Part shown: positions 18,387 to 26,985 of the stretch, piece after piece
Numbering within the stretch: position 1 is the first letter of the stretch
Layout of the letters: each line of letters starts with the position of its first letter
NCBI GenBank assembly: GCA_903839675.1
Contig: CAIMDB010000032.1
Span: 62,001 to 126,000, forward strand
From: an uncultured Sphingomonadales bacterium
GTDB lineage: Bacteria; Pseudomonadota; Alphaproteobacteria; Sphingomonadales; Sphingomonadaceae
Direction of reading: 5' to 3'
Length of the DNA stretch: 64,000 nt
The notes under the pieces: generated by a model
Seen by the model: the letters and a program-made list of their open reading frames with translations, nothing else
Told to the model about the DNA's origin: nothing
Databases searched by the model: none
Made by a program: the position numbers and the translations under genes

Positions 18387-20804
18387 ATGTCGCTTCCCAT
18401 CCACGCCGTGCTGCCCGATCTGCTCGCGCTGTTGTCGCGACAGTCAAACGCCGTGCTCGTGGCGCCGCCGGGGGCGGGCAAGACGACGGCGGTTGGCCCT
18501 GCCTTGCTCAACGAAGACTGGTGCTCCGGCCGCGTCCTTTTGCTCTCCCCACGTCGTCTTGCGGCGCGCGCAGCGGCGGAACGCATTGCCGAATTGATGG
18601 GAGAACCCGTCGGTCAAACAATCGGCTATGCCACGCGGATGGAAAGCCGCCAGTCGGGGGCAACGCGCCTGCTCGTGCTGACCGAAGGCATTTTCCGCAA
18701 CATGATCCAGTCAGACCCGGAGCTGGCGGACATCTCAGCCGTCCTGTTCGACGAAGTGCACGAACGCAGCCTTGATTCCGATTTCGGCCTCGCTTTGGCG
18801 CTGGATGCCCAAGCCGGATTGCGCCCGGACCTCCGGCTGGTTGCCATGTCCGCGACACTTGATGGCGCGCGCTTCGCCCGACTGCTCGAGGCGCCGGTCA
18901 TTGAGAGCGAAGGGCGGATGTTCCCCCTCACGCTGCGGCATGTCGGCAGGCGTGCCGAGGCGCGGATTGAGGATGAGATGGCTGCCACCATCCGCCGCGC
19001 GCTTGCCGAAGAGACAGGTGATCTGCTCGCCTTCCTGCCCGGTGTCGGGGAGATTGAGCGCACGGCGGAACGGCTGGAGGGCATCGCGGCGCAGGTGCAC
19101 CGCCTGCATGGCAGCCTTGACCCTGCCGAGCAGCGCGCCGCGATCCGCAAGAGCGATGCGCGTAAAGTCATCCTCGCCACGTCCATTGCAGAAACGAGCC
19201 TCACCATTGATGGCGTCCGCATCGTCGTGGATTCGGGCCTCGCCCGCCGTGCCCGCTATGACCGCGCCGCTGGGATCGCGCGGCTTGTGACCGAACGTGT
19301 CAGTCAGGCGGCCGCGACCCAGCGCGCAGGTCGTGCCGCGCGCCAGCAGCCGGGTGTCGCCTATCGCCTGTGGGAGGAAGCCGCGACGGCCGGCCTGCCA
19401 CCTTATGACCCGCCCGAAATCTTGGAGGCCGATCTTTCCCCGCTGCTGCTCGATTGTGCGCTGTGGGGTGTGGCGGATCCGACCCAATTGAGCTGGCTCG
19501 ATGTGCCACCGCCCGCTGCTCTGTCGGAGGCGCGGACACGACTGACGGCAATGGACGCGCTCGACGCTGATGGGCGCCCGACCGCACACGGCACAGCCAT
19601 AGCCCGCCTGCCCATGCCGCCACGCTTTGCGCATATGCTGCTTGATGCGGCGAAACGCGGGCAGGCGGGGACCGCGGCGGAGGCCGCCGTGCTGCTGTCG
19701 GAACGCGGGCTGGGCGGCAGTGATGTTGATCTCGACCGCCGCCTGTCGCGCTGGAAAACCGAACGCGGCAAAAGGGCCGACGCCGCGCGCAATCTGGCCC
19801 GTCGCTGGGCGAAGCTGGCCGGTGGGGAGACTGCGGCCAGTGATCCAGATGCACTGGCCGCAGTCATCGCCATTGGCTTTCCCGACCGGGTTGCCAAGCG
19901 CCGCGACGCCTCGGGCGAAAACTGGATCAGCGCGGGCGGGCGTGGCTTCCGGCTGGACCCCGCCCACCCGCTTGCGCGGCGGGATTGGCTCGCCGTTGCG
20001 GACATTCAAGGAGTGGCGTCGGGCGCGCGCATCCTGTCTGCAGTCGAGATTGACCTTACCACCATCGAACGCCTGTTCGCTGACCAAATCCGGACCGGCG
20101 CGAATATCCGGTTTGACCCGGCAACAAGCGGCGTGAAGACGGAGAGCGGGCGTCATCTCGGCGCGATCACCATCGCCAAGGGGCAGGATGCCAAGGCCGA
20201 CCCGCAAGCCATTACCGCTGCCTTGGTTGACGGCGTGCGCGACCATGGCCTGTCGGTCCTGCGCCTCACCGACGCCTGTGAACGTCTGCGCGACCGTGCG
20301 GGCTGGGCAGGGCTGGAGGCGCTCACCGATGATGCGCTGTTGGCTTCGCTGGACGACTGGCTGGCCCCTTTGCTCTCGGGCAAGCGCCGCCTGACGGACG
20401 TTGAGGAGGGCGCGATGCTTGGCGCACTCAAAGGGGTGCTCGGTTGGGAGGGGCAACAGCAGGTCGATCAACTTGCCCCGGCACATTTCACCTCTCCTGC
20501 GGGCACCACTCACGCCATCGACTATGCCGCAGACGCCGGCCCCACGGTGGAACTGCGCGTGCAGGCGCTGTTCGGGATCGCCGCCCATCCTGTCATCGGG
20601 CGCAACAAGGTGCCGCTCGTCCTCTCGCTCACCTCGCCTGCCGGTCGCCCGATCCAGACGACGCGTGACCTGCCCGGCTTCTGGAGCGGGAGTTGGAAAG
20701 ATGTCGCCAAGGAAATGCGTGGCGCCTATCCACGGCACCATTGGCCCGATGATCCGGCCAATGCTGCCGCGAGTCTCAAGACCAAGAAGAAGCAGGGGAT
20801 TTGA
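18387..20804 (+). CDS. hrpB: ATP-dependent helicase HrpB
   Basis: An 805-residue DEAH-box family helicase. Walker A APPGAGKTT is near residue 27, the DEVH Walker B at 122-125, SAT in AMSATLDGAR, and motif VI QRAGRAAR near residue 315; the HrpB-type C-terminal region fills the second half. The family is widespread; its substrate is poorly defined. An AGGA-like site precedes ATG 18387. It overlaps nothing and is followed by a small complex I subunit gene. Confidence 0.93.
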   Translation: MSLPIHAVLPDLLALLSRQSNAVLVAPPGAGKTTAVGPALLNEDWCSGRVLLLSPRRLAARAAAERIAELMGEPVGQTIGYATRMESRQSGATRLLVLTEGIFRNMIQSDPELADISAVLFDEVHERSLDSDFGLALALDAQAGLRPDLRLVAMSATLDGARFARLLEAPVIESEGRMFPLTLRHVGRRAEARIEDEMAATIRRALAEETGDLLAFLPGVGEIERTAERLEGIAAQVHRLHGSLDPAEQRAAIRKSDARKVILATSIAETSLTIDGVRIVVDSGLARRARYDRAAGIARLVTERVSQAAATQRAGRAARQQPGVAYRLWEEAATAGLPPYDPPEILEADLSPLLLDCALWGVADPTQLSWLDVPPPAALSEARTRLTAMDALDADGRPTAHGTAIARLPMPPRFAHMLLDAAKRGQAGTAAEAAVLLSERGLGGSDVDLDRRLSRWKTERGKRADAARNLARRWAKLAGGETAASDPDALAAVIAIGFPDRVAKRRDASGENWISAGGRGFRLDPAHPLARRDWLAVADIQGVASGARILSAVEIDLTTIERLFADQIRTGANIRFDPATSGVKTESGRHLGAITIAKGQDAKADPQAITAALVDGVRDHGLSVLRLTDACERLRDRAGWAGLEALTDDALLASLDDWLAPLLSGKRRLTDVEEGAMLGALKGVLGWEGQQQVDQLAPAHFTSPAGTTHAIDYAADAGPTVELRVQALFGIAAHPVIGRNKVPLVLSLTSPAGRPIQTTRDLPGFWSGSWKDVAKEMRGAYPRHHWPDDPANAAASLKTKKKQGI

Positions 20805-20845
20805 ATCCGCTTGAATCGCGCCTTCGAATCAGGGAAAGGGCGGTC

Positions 20846-21142
20846 ATGACACAGTCAGCTATGAATCAGGCACGCATCGTCCAAAAGGCGAAGAACGCGA
20901 TGCAGTCCGGCCGCTACGGCACCGGCAAATGGGTGCTGGAGTTCGAACCGACCGACGCCCAGCGCGCCGACCCGCTGATGGGCTGGGCCGGATCATCCGA
21001 CACGCGCCGTCAACTCACGCTGGCGTTCCCGACACTGGAAGCGGCGAAGGCCTATGCCGACAAGAACGGCATCGCCTATCACGTTGTCCCGGCCGCCGAA
21101 CGCGTGCTGAAGATTCAGACCTACGCGGACAACTTCCGCTAA
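20846..21142 (+). CDS. NDUFS4-like accessory subunit of respiratory complex I
   Basis: A 98-residue protein of the ETC complex I conserved-region family, the bacterial homologue of the mitochondrial 18-kDa subunit, which sits at the matrix-arm N module. Recognisable features: ARIVQKAKNAMQSG at the N-terminus, KWVLEFEP, DPLMGWAGSSDTR and the C-terminal KAYADKNGIAYHV. The ATG at 20846 has an AGGGAAAGGG site 5-14 nt upstream; ATG 20861 is a possible alternative. Such genes are usually away from the nuo operon, as here. Confidence 0.88.
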   Translation: MTQSAMNQARIVQKAKNAMQSGRYGTGKWVLEFEPTDAQRADPLMGWAGSSDTRRQLTLAFPTLEAAKAYADKNGIAYHVVPAAERVLKIQTYADNFR

Positions 21143-21156
21143 AAGAGGCTCTCCCT

Positions 21157-21238
21157 GTTTGCCCTGAGCTTGTCGAAGGGTCGCACTTTTCTGGACCCCG
21201 ATGCAAAAGGACAGGGCTTCGACAAGCTCAGCCCAAAC
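21157..21238. repeat. Dispersed palindromic repeat, copy 1
   Basis: The arm 21157-21180 (GTTTGCCCTGAGC...) and the arm 21217-21238 (...CTCAGCCCAAAC) are near-perfect reverse complements. The element contains the core TTCGACAAGCTCAGC, which is very common in sphingomonad intergenic DNA. Confidence 0.85.
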
Positions 21239-21277
21239 GGATTTGATTGCGTGCGCTCAGGGTGAGCGCGGTCGTCG

Positions 21278-21784
21278 CTAAACCAGCCCCAACAGCATCA
21301 GCAGCTTGGCATCCATTGCACAACCTTCGGCCCGCTTGGTCGCCATGAAGTCCGCCACCTCCGCCATAGGCACGCGGTGCACCGTGATGTTCTCGCCGTC
21401 CACACCGCCGCCCGCGCCGGTCTTCACCAGATCATGCGCGCGGACGAAGAAGAAGCTTTCGCTGACCATGCCGGGGGAGGAATAAAACTCGCCGACCAGC
21501 TCAATGCGTCCGGGGCGGTAGCCGGTTTCTTCCTCCAGCTCGCGCGCGGCGGCCTCTTCCATCACTTCATTGTCGGTCTCGTCGCCGATCAGACCGGCAG
21601 GCAGCTCAAGGCATGATACACCCAGCGGCACACGGAACTGTTCAACCAACAGGACATGGCCGTCCTCAATGGCGAGGATGACCGCCGCCTTGATACCGCG
21701 CGCGCGGCTCACATACTCCCACGTCCCCTTGGTCTTGGTGGTGATGAAGCGGCCCTGCCAGACGATTTGTTCTTCTTCGTTCAT
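21278..21784 (-). CDS. NUDIX hydrolase, ADP-ribose pyrophosphatase type
   Basis: A 168-residue phosphohydrolase. A perfect Nudix box GX5EX7REUXEEXGU is present (GDETDNEVMEEAAARELEEE, starting near residue 85, followed by TGY), coordinating the catalytic metals. The N-terminal strand WQGRFITTKTKGTWEYV resembles ADP-sugar pyrophosphatases; the exact substrate is not provable. It is flanked on both sides by copies of the same palindromic repeat. Confidence 0.88.
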   Translation of the reverse strand: MNEEEQIVWQGRFITTKTKGTWEYVSRARGIKAAVILAIEDGHVLLVEQFRVPLGVSCLELPAGLIGDETDNEVMEEAAARELEEETGYRPGRIELVGEFYSSPGMVSESFFFVRAHDLVKTGAGGGVDGENITVHRVPMAEVADFMATKRAEGCAMDAKLLMLLGLV

Positions 21785-21809
21785 TCTTTCTAGCGGCCTT
21801 TCGCCAACC

Positions 21810-21898
21810 GTTTGCCCTGAGCCTGTCGAAGGGCTGTCCTTTACTGGTCACCGCAATTCAACAGAAAAGAACAGTGCTTCGACAAGCTCAGCACAAAC
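21810..21898. repeat. Dispersed palindromic repeat, copy 2
   Basis: The arms 21810-21833 and 21876-21898 match copy 1 at 21157-21238 in both arm sequence and layout. Together the two copies bracket the NUDIX gene. Confidence 0.85.
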
Positions 21899-21915
21899 GG
21901 GATCAAGACGTGAAC

Positions 21916-22599
21916 TTAAAGCTCAATCAACCGATCCGGCAGTTCATTGCGGTCATCATTGGCCCGCGGAAAATGTTCCGCCAGTACCACGCCAACATCG
22001 CGCACGGCCGCGGCCATGCCATCGGCAATCCGGCCTTCGCGGACATGGGTGATCATATCGATCATGGCATCGCCCCAAACTTCATTGGGAACCTTCGCGT
22101 GGATCGCTTCATCGGCCAAAATCTCGGCACGGTGTTCGGCAAGCGAGAGGTAAATGAGGATGCCGGTGCGCCCCGTGGTGCGCCGTTCGGCACCGACCTT
22201 AAAGTACCGCACCGCCCGATTGCGCACACGTTGCGATTTGACCACGCCCGGCGTCAGCGCGAGCCGTAGCGGACGCCAAAGGAGCAAAAGCCAGCTGCCA
22301 ACGAACTTTCCGATGACGATGGTGAGGGCCAGTTCAAGCACCTCGCGCGGTGTCCAAGCAATGGTCCAGCTGCCGAGCAGCGCCGACACCAAGCCGGTGT
22401 AATAATCCGGAAAGACCGTGACCCAACCAAGCGCAAAGATCGCAATGCCAATGGCCCACCAGAGCGCCACATCAGCATACCCATCTGAATGATCGGCGAT
22501 GATCGTCACGATCTCTCCGCTGGTGTGCGCCTCGGCGTCATGGACGGCCTGGCTGATGCGGGCATGTTCGCTATCGGACAGAGTTGCTTGCACGGCCAT
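21916..22599 (-). CDS. TPM-domain membrane protein, second of the lemA operon
   Basis: A 227-residue protein with a TPM (DUF477) fold (about 1-50 and 125-215) interrupted by two or three membrane helices (about 40-110). Unlike the upstream paralogue it has no signal peptide and no Gly-rich tail. ATG 22599 shares its A with the TGA of the previous gene (TGATG), so translation is coupled; TTG 22605 is less likely. TPM proteins have been linked to photosystem repair in plants and membrane maintenance; the role in heterotrophs is not known. Confidence 0.8.
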   Translation of the reverse strand: MAVQATLSDSEHARISQAVHDAEAHTSGEIVTIIADHSDGYADVALWWAIGIAIFALGWVTVFPDYYTGLVSALLGSWTIAWTPREVLELALTIVIGKFVGSWLLLLWRPLRLALTPGVVKSQRVRNRAVRYFKVGAERRTTGRTGILIYLSLAEHRAEILADEAIHAKVPNEVWGDAMIDMITHVREGRIADGMAAAVRDVGVVLAEHFPRANDDRNELPDRLIEL

Positions 22600-23375
22600 C
22601 ACCAACTCCCCGACGATCCGCCGCCGCCAAAGCCGCCGCCGCCACCTGAAAACCCACCAAAGCCGCCGCCACCGCCGCCGCCCCAGTCACCGCCGGACCC
22701 GCCACCCCAGTCCCCTGGACCCCAGATGACAACAGGGCCCATGCCGCGATGGCGCCGTCCGCCTTTGCCGCGCCGCAGGCCGGGCAAGATGACAAAGAAC
22801 AGGACAATCATCCAAAAGATGAGCGCAACCGGAATGCCGCCGCCCTTCTTTTCGGGCTGCGTCGCCGCTGCTTCCTTCAACCGCGCCGCCGCTTCTTCGG
22901 GCGTCAGCTTTAGCTGCGCGATCATCGCGTCTATCCCGGCGTTGATGCCACCGGTAAAATCACCTGCCTTGAAGCGCGGCAAGATCTGCGTGTTGATAAT
23001 GACGCTGGAAAAAGCGTCGGTCATATAAGGCTCCAGCCCATAACCGACTTCAATGCGTACCTTGCGGTCATTGGGCGCGACGATCAGCAACGTGCCATCG
23101 TCCTTTTCCTTCGAGCCAATTCCCCAGGTCCGGCCCAGCCGGTAGCCATAGTCTTCAATGGGATAGCCTTCGAGACTGGGGATGGTCGCCACCACCATCT
23201 GGCGGCCAGTCTCCGTCTGATAGGCCGCAAGTTTGGCATCAAGCGCGGCTTCATCAGCGGGCGCAAGGATGTTCGCCGCGTCAACGACACGGGTATTGTT
23301 GGGCTTCGGAAAGGTTTGGGCCTGGGCGGGGGACCAAACCGAAACCAGCAGCAGCAGGGTCACAAACCAGCGCAT
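22599..23375 (-). CDS. Exported TPM-domain protein with Gly-rich tail (YgcG type)
   Basis: A 258-residue protein: signal peptide (about 1-20, ending AQAQ), TPM domain (about 25-150) with the conserved DYGYRLGRTWGIGSKEKDDG and VGYGLEPYMTD blocks, a single membrane helix (about 185-205) and a very Gly/Ser/Trp-rich C-terminus. It is probably anchored with the TPM domain outside the cytoplasm. It sits 28 bp downstream of lemA, the classical partner, and overlaps the next TPM gene. Confidence 0.87.
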   Translation of the reverse strand: MRWFVTLLLLVSVWSPAQAQTFPKPNNTRVVDAANILAPADEAALDAKLAAYQTETGRQMVVATIPSLEGYPIEDYGYRLGRTWGIGSKEKDDGTLLIVAPNDRKVRIEVGYGLEPYMTDAFSSVIINTQILPRFKAGDFTGGINAGIDAMIAQLKLTPEEAAARLKEAAATQPEKKGGGIPVALIFWMIVLFFVILPGLRRGKGGRRHRGMGPVVIWGPGDWGGGSGGDWGGGGGGGFGGFSGGGGGFGGGGSSGSW

Positions 23376-23403
23376 CGCGCTTGGTCCCTTCCGGGCGTTG
23401 CCC

Positions 23404-24006
23404 TTAGAACTTCACCGTCGGCGCGCGGTCGGCATTAGGGGCCGTTGCCTGATAGGGGGCCATGGGCTCCGCCCCGTAGAATACCTTGGCGCCAATCGCG
23501 TCGGGGAAGGTGCGGATCGTGGTGTTATAGAGCTGCACCGCCTCGTTATAATCCTTGATCGAGATGTTGATGCGGTTCTCCGTGCCTTCGAGCTGGGATT
23601 GCAGGGCAAGGAAATTTTGGTTCGATTTGAGATCAGGATAGGCTTCCACTGAGGCGAGCAGACGGCCCAGCCCTTGGCTTAACGCGCCTTGCGCCTGCTG
23701 GAACTGGGCGACCTTGTTGGGGTCCGTCAGGTCCGTGGCGCTCACCTGAACCGAGGTCGCTTTGGCGCGCGCTTCTGTCACTTCCACCAGAACGCTTTGT
23801 TCCTGCTTGGCATAGCCCTTTACGGTCTCCACCAGATTGGGGATCAGATCGGCACGGCGCTGATAATCGGCCTGAACATTGGCCCATTTGGCCTTCGCAT
23901 TTTCTTCCTGCGTCGGCACGGTGTTGAGGCCGCAACCGGACACTGCAAGAGCGAGTGGCGCCAGAGCGATGGGGGCAAAAGCGGAAAGGCGAAGACGTTG
24001 GGTCAT
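23404..24006 (-). CDS. LemA family lipoprotein
   Basis: A 200-residue protein with a lipoprotein signal (lipobox VSGC near residue 21) followed by a long helical LemA domain: KWANVQADYQRRADLIPNLV and GYAKQEQSVLVEVTEARAKA. The start is M in MTQRLRLSAF; GGGAGAG lies 7 nt before it, and the longer frame upstream is not used. LemA plus TPM genes are commonly paired; the pair's molecular role in bacteria is unsettled. Confidence 0.88.
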   Translation of the reverse strand: MTQRLRLSAFAPIALAPLALAVSGCGLNTVPTQEENAKAKWANVQADYQRRADLIPNLVETVKGYAKQEQSVLVEVTEARAKATSVQVSATDLTDPNKVAQFQQAQGALSQGLGRLLASVEAYPDLKSNQNFLALQSQLEGTENRINISIKDYNEAVQLYNTTIRTFPDAIGAKVFYGAEPMAPYQATAPNADRAPTVKF

Positions 24007-24132
24007 GAAGGGTCTCTCCCGTGGATCGATAGAGGGAAGATAGGGGGCCGCCCTGACCGGCGCAATAACCTTGCAAAATGTAACCATTATGGCAGCTTTC
24101 GAACGGTTAACGGTCAATTGGGGAGTAAGGAT

Positions 24133-24549
24133 ATGTGGCAAGAGTTCAAAGCCTTTGTAAATAAAGGGAATGTTCTCGATCTGGCGGTCGGTGTCATCAT
24201 CGGCGCCGCGTTCGGAAAGATCATTACCTCCTTCACCGATGACTTGCTGATGCCGCTCATCAGCCTTGCGACGGGTGGCGGCACAGATTTTTCCAACAAA
24301 TTCATCCTGCTCGGCGATCCGGGGGACAAGGTCATCACGACATTGGCCGAAGCCAAGGCCGCTGGCATCGGTGCCTTTGCCTATGGCAGCTTCATCACCG
24401 CGCTGATCAACTTCATCATCATGGCGTTCGTCATCTTCATGATCGTGCGTCAGGCGAATAAGATGATGGCCCCGGCACCGGGCGAAACACCCGCGACACC
24501 GGAAGACGTCACACTGCTGCGCGAAATCCGCGACAGCCTGAAAAAGTAA
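24133..24549 (+). CDS. mscL: Large-conductance mechanosensitive channel
   Basis: A 138-residue inner-membrane channel that opens on strong membrane tension after osmotic downshock. The N-terminal amphipathic segment and TM1 read WQEFKAFVNKGNVLDLAVGV; TM2 is around residues 80-100 (FITALINFIIMAFVIFMIV), then a short cytoplasmic helix that ends in LREIRDSLKK. GGGGAG at 24120-24125 supports ATG 24133; the frame is open far upstream but that is antisense to lemA. It converges with msrA, with stops 9 bp apart. Confidence 0.94.
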   Translation: MWQEFKAFVNKGNVLDLAVGVIIGAAFGKIITSFTDDLLMPLISLATGGGTDFSNKFILLGDPGDKVITTLAEAKAAGIGAFAYGSFITALINFIIMAFVIFMIVRQANKMMAPAPGETPATPEDVTLLREIRDSLKK

Positions 24550-24558
24550 GTCGAAGGA

Positions 24559-25230
24559 CTACCGGGCGAGCGTGGGAAACGCCGCCCGGAATGCCTGCAC
24601 CTTCGGGATGTCCCAGCGGACAATATAGGGGTGGCGCGGGTTCTTCTGCATGAAGTCCTGATGATAGGCTTCTGCAGGATAGAACTTCCCCGTTTCAATC
24701 TTCGTGACAATCGGCTTGGCGTAGCTGCGCGATTTGGCGAGCTGCGCCACATAGGCCTGTGCCATGGCGCGTTGCGCCGGGGTCTGCGGGAAGATCGCCG
24801 AGCGGTAGCTGAGCCCCGTGTCCGGCCCCTGCCGGTTGAGCTGGGTCGGATCATGCGCGACCGAGAAATAAATGCGCAGCAAAGTACCGTAGCTGACCTT
24901 GCGCGGATCGTAGGTGATGCGGATCGCTTCGGCATGGGCCGTCGCTTCGGACGAGACGTCGTCATAATTCGCGGTCGCCGCCGTCCCACCAGCATAGCCG
25001 GACACGACCGAGCTGACGCCCTTCACGCGTTCAAACACAGCTTCCATGCCCCAGAAGCACCCACCGGCGAGCACGGCGGTGGCCGATGTGCCGGGTTCCG
25101 GCATCGTGACCTTAGGGGCGGCAATCGCCACGGCCCGTTCGGCATGGGTCGGCGTGTTGACAAACATCAGGCTGGCGATGGCAAGGCCGCCGCCCACCAA
25201 CAAGGCGCCGAAGTGGATGCCCCGGCTCAT
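24559..25230 (-). CDS. msrA: Membrane-anchored peptide methionine sulfoxide reductase A
   Basis: A 223-residue MsrA that reduces methionine-S-sulfoxide in proteins. The catalytic motif GGCFWGMEAVFERVKGV places the nucleophile at C58. An N-terminal hydrophobic segment (about 8-26) precedes the catalytic domain, so this copy probably acts in the periplasm. ATG 25230 overlaps the msrB TGA (ATGA), which fixes the start over the longer frame. Last gene of sseA-metC-msrB-msrA. Resolving cysteines are not evident near the C-terminus. Confidence 0.9.
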   Translation of the reverse strand: MSRGIHFGALLVGGGLAIASLMFVNTPTHAERAVAIAAPKVTMPEPGTSATAVLAGGCFWGMEAVFERVKGVSSVVSGYAGGTAATANYDDVSSEATAHAEAIRITYDPRKVSYGTLLRIYFSVAHDPTQLNRQGPDTGLSYRSAIFPQTPAQRAMAQAYVAQLAKSRSYAKPIVTKIETGKFYPAEAYHQDFMQKNPRHPYIVRWDIPKVQAFRAAFPTLAR

Positions 25231-25700
25231 GCGGGCGTAAAGGCCAAAGCGACGCCGTTCATGCAATAGCGTTTGCCCGTCGGCGGCGGTCCATCATCAA
25301 AGACATGGCCCAAATGCCCACCGCACCTGCGGCAATGCACTTCGGTGCGCTTATAGCCCAAAGAGTAATCACTCTTGGTGCCGATGGCTTTGGGGAGCGG
25401 TTGATAAAAGCTGGGCCAACCGGTGCCGCTGTCAAATTTGGTGGTTGAGGCGAACAAGGGGAGCGCACATCCCGCACAGGCATATGTACCTTTGCGCTTT
25501 TCCTTGTTGAGCGGGCTGGTGAAGGGCTGCTCGGTCGCTTCGTGCCGCAGCGTCTGATAAGCGGCAGGCGAAAGCCGCGCCTTCCACTGGGCATCGGTCA
25601 GCTTGAAGGTGAAGGTCTCCTTCGCCTCGCTTTTGGACCCACAACCGGCGATGCACAAAGCAGCGCCTCCGAGCAACAGATGACGGCGTGACAGGTCCAT
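25227..25700 (-). CDS. msrB: Exported lipoprotein methionine-R-sulfoxide reductase
   Basis: A 157-residue MsrB with a twin-Arg-like leader (MDLSRRHLLLGG) and a lipobox ending at C20, so a periplasmic lipoprotein is likely. Zinc-binding CxxC pairs are C75/C78 and C123/C126, and the catalytic Cys is C146 in RYCMNG. GWPSF is conserved. It overlaps msrA by 4 bp, giving a matched pair for both sulfoxide diastereomers. A second msrB without a leader is at 58,495-58,896. Confidence 0.92.
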   Translation of the reverse strand: MDLSRRHLLLGGAALCIAGCGSKSEAKETFTFKLTDAQWKARLSPAAYQTLRHEATEQPFTSPLNKEKRKGTYACAGCALPLFASTTKFDSGTGWPSFYQPLPKAIGTKSDYSLGYKRTEVHCRRCGGHLGHVFDDGPPPTGKRYCMNGVALAFTPA

Positions 25701-25728
25701 GGCGATACTCCTTGGCGGGACGCCCTAT

Positions 25729-26946
25729 CTAGGTGTTGTCCCGTGCTTCTGCAAACCGCACCAGCCCCTTTTCGAGATCAGCGATCAGATCATCGGCATC
25801 TTCCAGCCCGATACTCAGCCGGATGACTGGGCCTTTTGCCTGCCACCTGGTCGCTGTGCGATAGTTTTGCGGGTCGACAGGGAGGGCGAGGCTTTCATAG
25901 CCGCCCCAGCTATAACCAATCCCAAAATGATCGAGCCCGTCGATCAGCGCCGCCCGCGCGGCATCATCCCCGCCGTTCAGGACAAAGCTGAACAGTCCGC
26001 CTGCGCCCGTAAAGTCACGCGCCCAAATGTCATATCCGGCGTTTCCGGGCAGCGCCGGGTGCAACACCTGCGCCACCTCCGGGTGACGCCCGAGCCACGC
26101 GGCGATTTTGAGCGCGCTTTCCCCGTGCTGCTTCATCCGCAGCGCAAGCGTGCGCATCCCCCGCAAAACAAGGAAGCTGTCATCCGCGCTGACGAAATGG
26201 CCGAGCATCTGCGCCGTCCGCCGAAGCGGCATCCAGCAGGCGGCGTTGGACGTCACCGCCCCCATCATCGCATCGCTATGCCCGCACAGATATTTGGTCG
26301 CCGCCGTCACGACGAGATCGACGCCGTGCGCAAGCCCCTGAAAATGCAGAGATGTTGCCCAGGTATTGTCGATCAGTGTCTTGCAGCCATGCGCCTTCGC
26401 AACCGCAACGATGGCGGGCACATCCTGCACCTCAAAGGTCAGGCTGCCGGGTGATTCCATGAAGATCGCCGCTGTGTTCGGGCGGATCAGCGATGCAATA
26501 TCACCGCCGATCAAGGGGTCGTAATAGCTTGTCTCCACGCCCCAGTTGGCGAGGAAGTTGTCACAAAAATTGCGTGTTGGATCATAAGCCGAATCCACCA
26601 TCAGCAGGTGATCCCCCGGCTTCAGGACCGACAAAAGCGCACCCGTCACCGCCGCCACACCCGACGAATAAAGCATGGTGCCCGCAGCCCCCGGCTCCAG
26701 ATCGGCAATGGCCTCTGCCAGCGCCCATTGGGTCGGCGTGCCACGACGGCCATAAAACAGGTCGCCGTCCCGGTTGGTCGACGTGCCGCGCTTCAGATGC
26801 GCGACATCGTCATAAAGGATCGTCGACGCGCGCCAGACCGGCGGGTTGACGATGCCGCCTTTGCCCGCGCCAAGGCTGGTCCATTCCGTCCGCCGGCCGC
26901 CATGGACGAGGCGCGTGGCGGGCTTCATCTTTTTGTCGTCGCTCAT
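25729..26946 (-). CDS. metC: Cystathionine beta-lyase
   Basis: A 405-residue PLP enzyme of the Cys/Met metabolism family that cleaves cystathionine to homocysteine, pyruvate and ammonia. The PLP lysine is K218 in TAATKYLCGHSD; the N-terminal TRLVHGGR and the FYGRRGTPTQWAL block fit the MetC branch better than cystathionine gamma-synthase. It lies 28 bp from msrB and 39 bp from sseA on the same strand, so it is part of a sulfur operon. Confidence 0.88.
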   Translation of the reverse strand: MSDDKKMKPATRLVHGGRRTEWTSLGAGKGGIVNPPVWRASTILYDDVAHLKRGTSTNRDGDLFYGRRGTPTQWALAEAIADLEPGAAGTMLYSSGVAAVTGALLSVLKPGDHLLMVDSAYDPTRNFCDNFLANWGVETSYYDPLIGGDIASLIRPNTAAIFMESPGSLTFEVQDVPAIVAVAKAHGCKTLIDNTWATSLHFQGLAHGVDLVVTAATKYLCGHSDAMMGAVTSNAACWMPLRRTAQMLGHFVSADDSFLVLRGMRTLALRMKQHGESALKIAAWLGRHPEVAQVLHPALPGNAGYDIWARDFTGAGGLFSFVLNGGDDAARAALIDGLDHFGIGYSWGGYESLALPVDPQNYRTATRWQAKGPVIRLSIGLEDADDLIADLEKGLVRFAEARDNT

Positions 26947-26985
26947 GAGGGATGTCCTAGCGCGGCGCAGTAGAGCTGTCGAACC

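Noticed and set aside
18735-20741. 668-codon minus-strand frame inside hrpB
   Set aside because: High-GC antisense shadow of HrpB; no recognisable domain.
22489-23028. Proline-rich plus-strand frame
   Set aside because: Reverse complement of the Gly-rich tail of the TPM protein.
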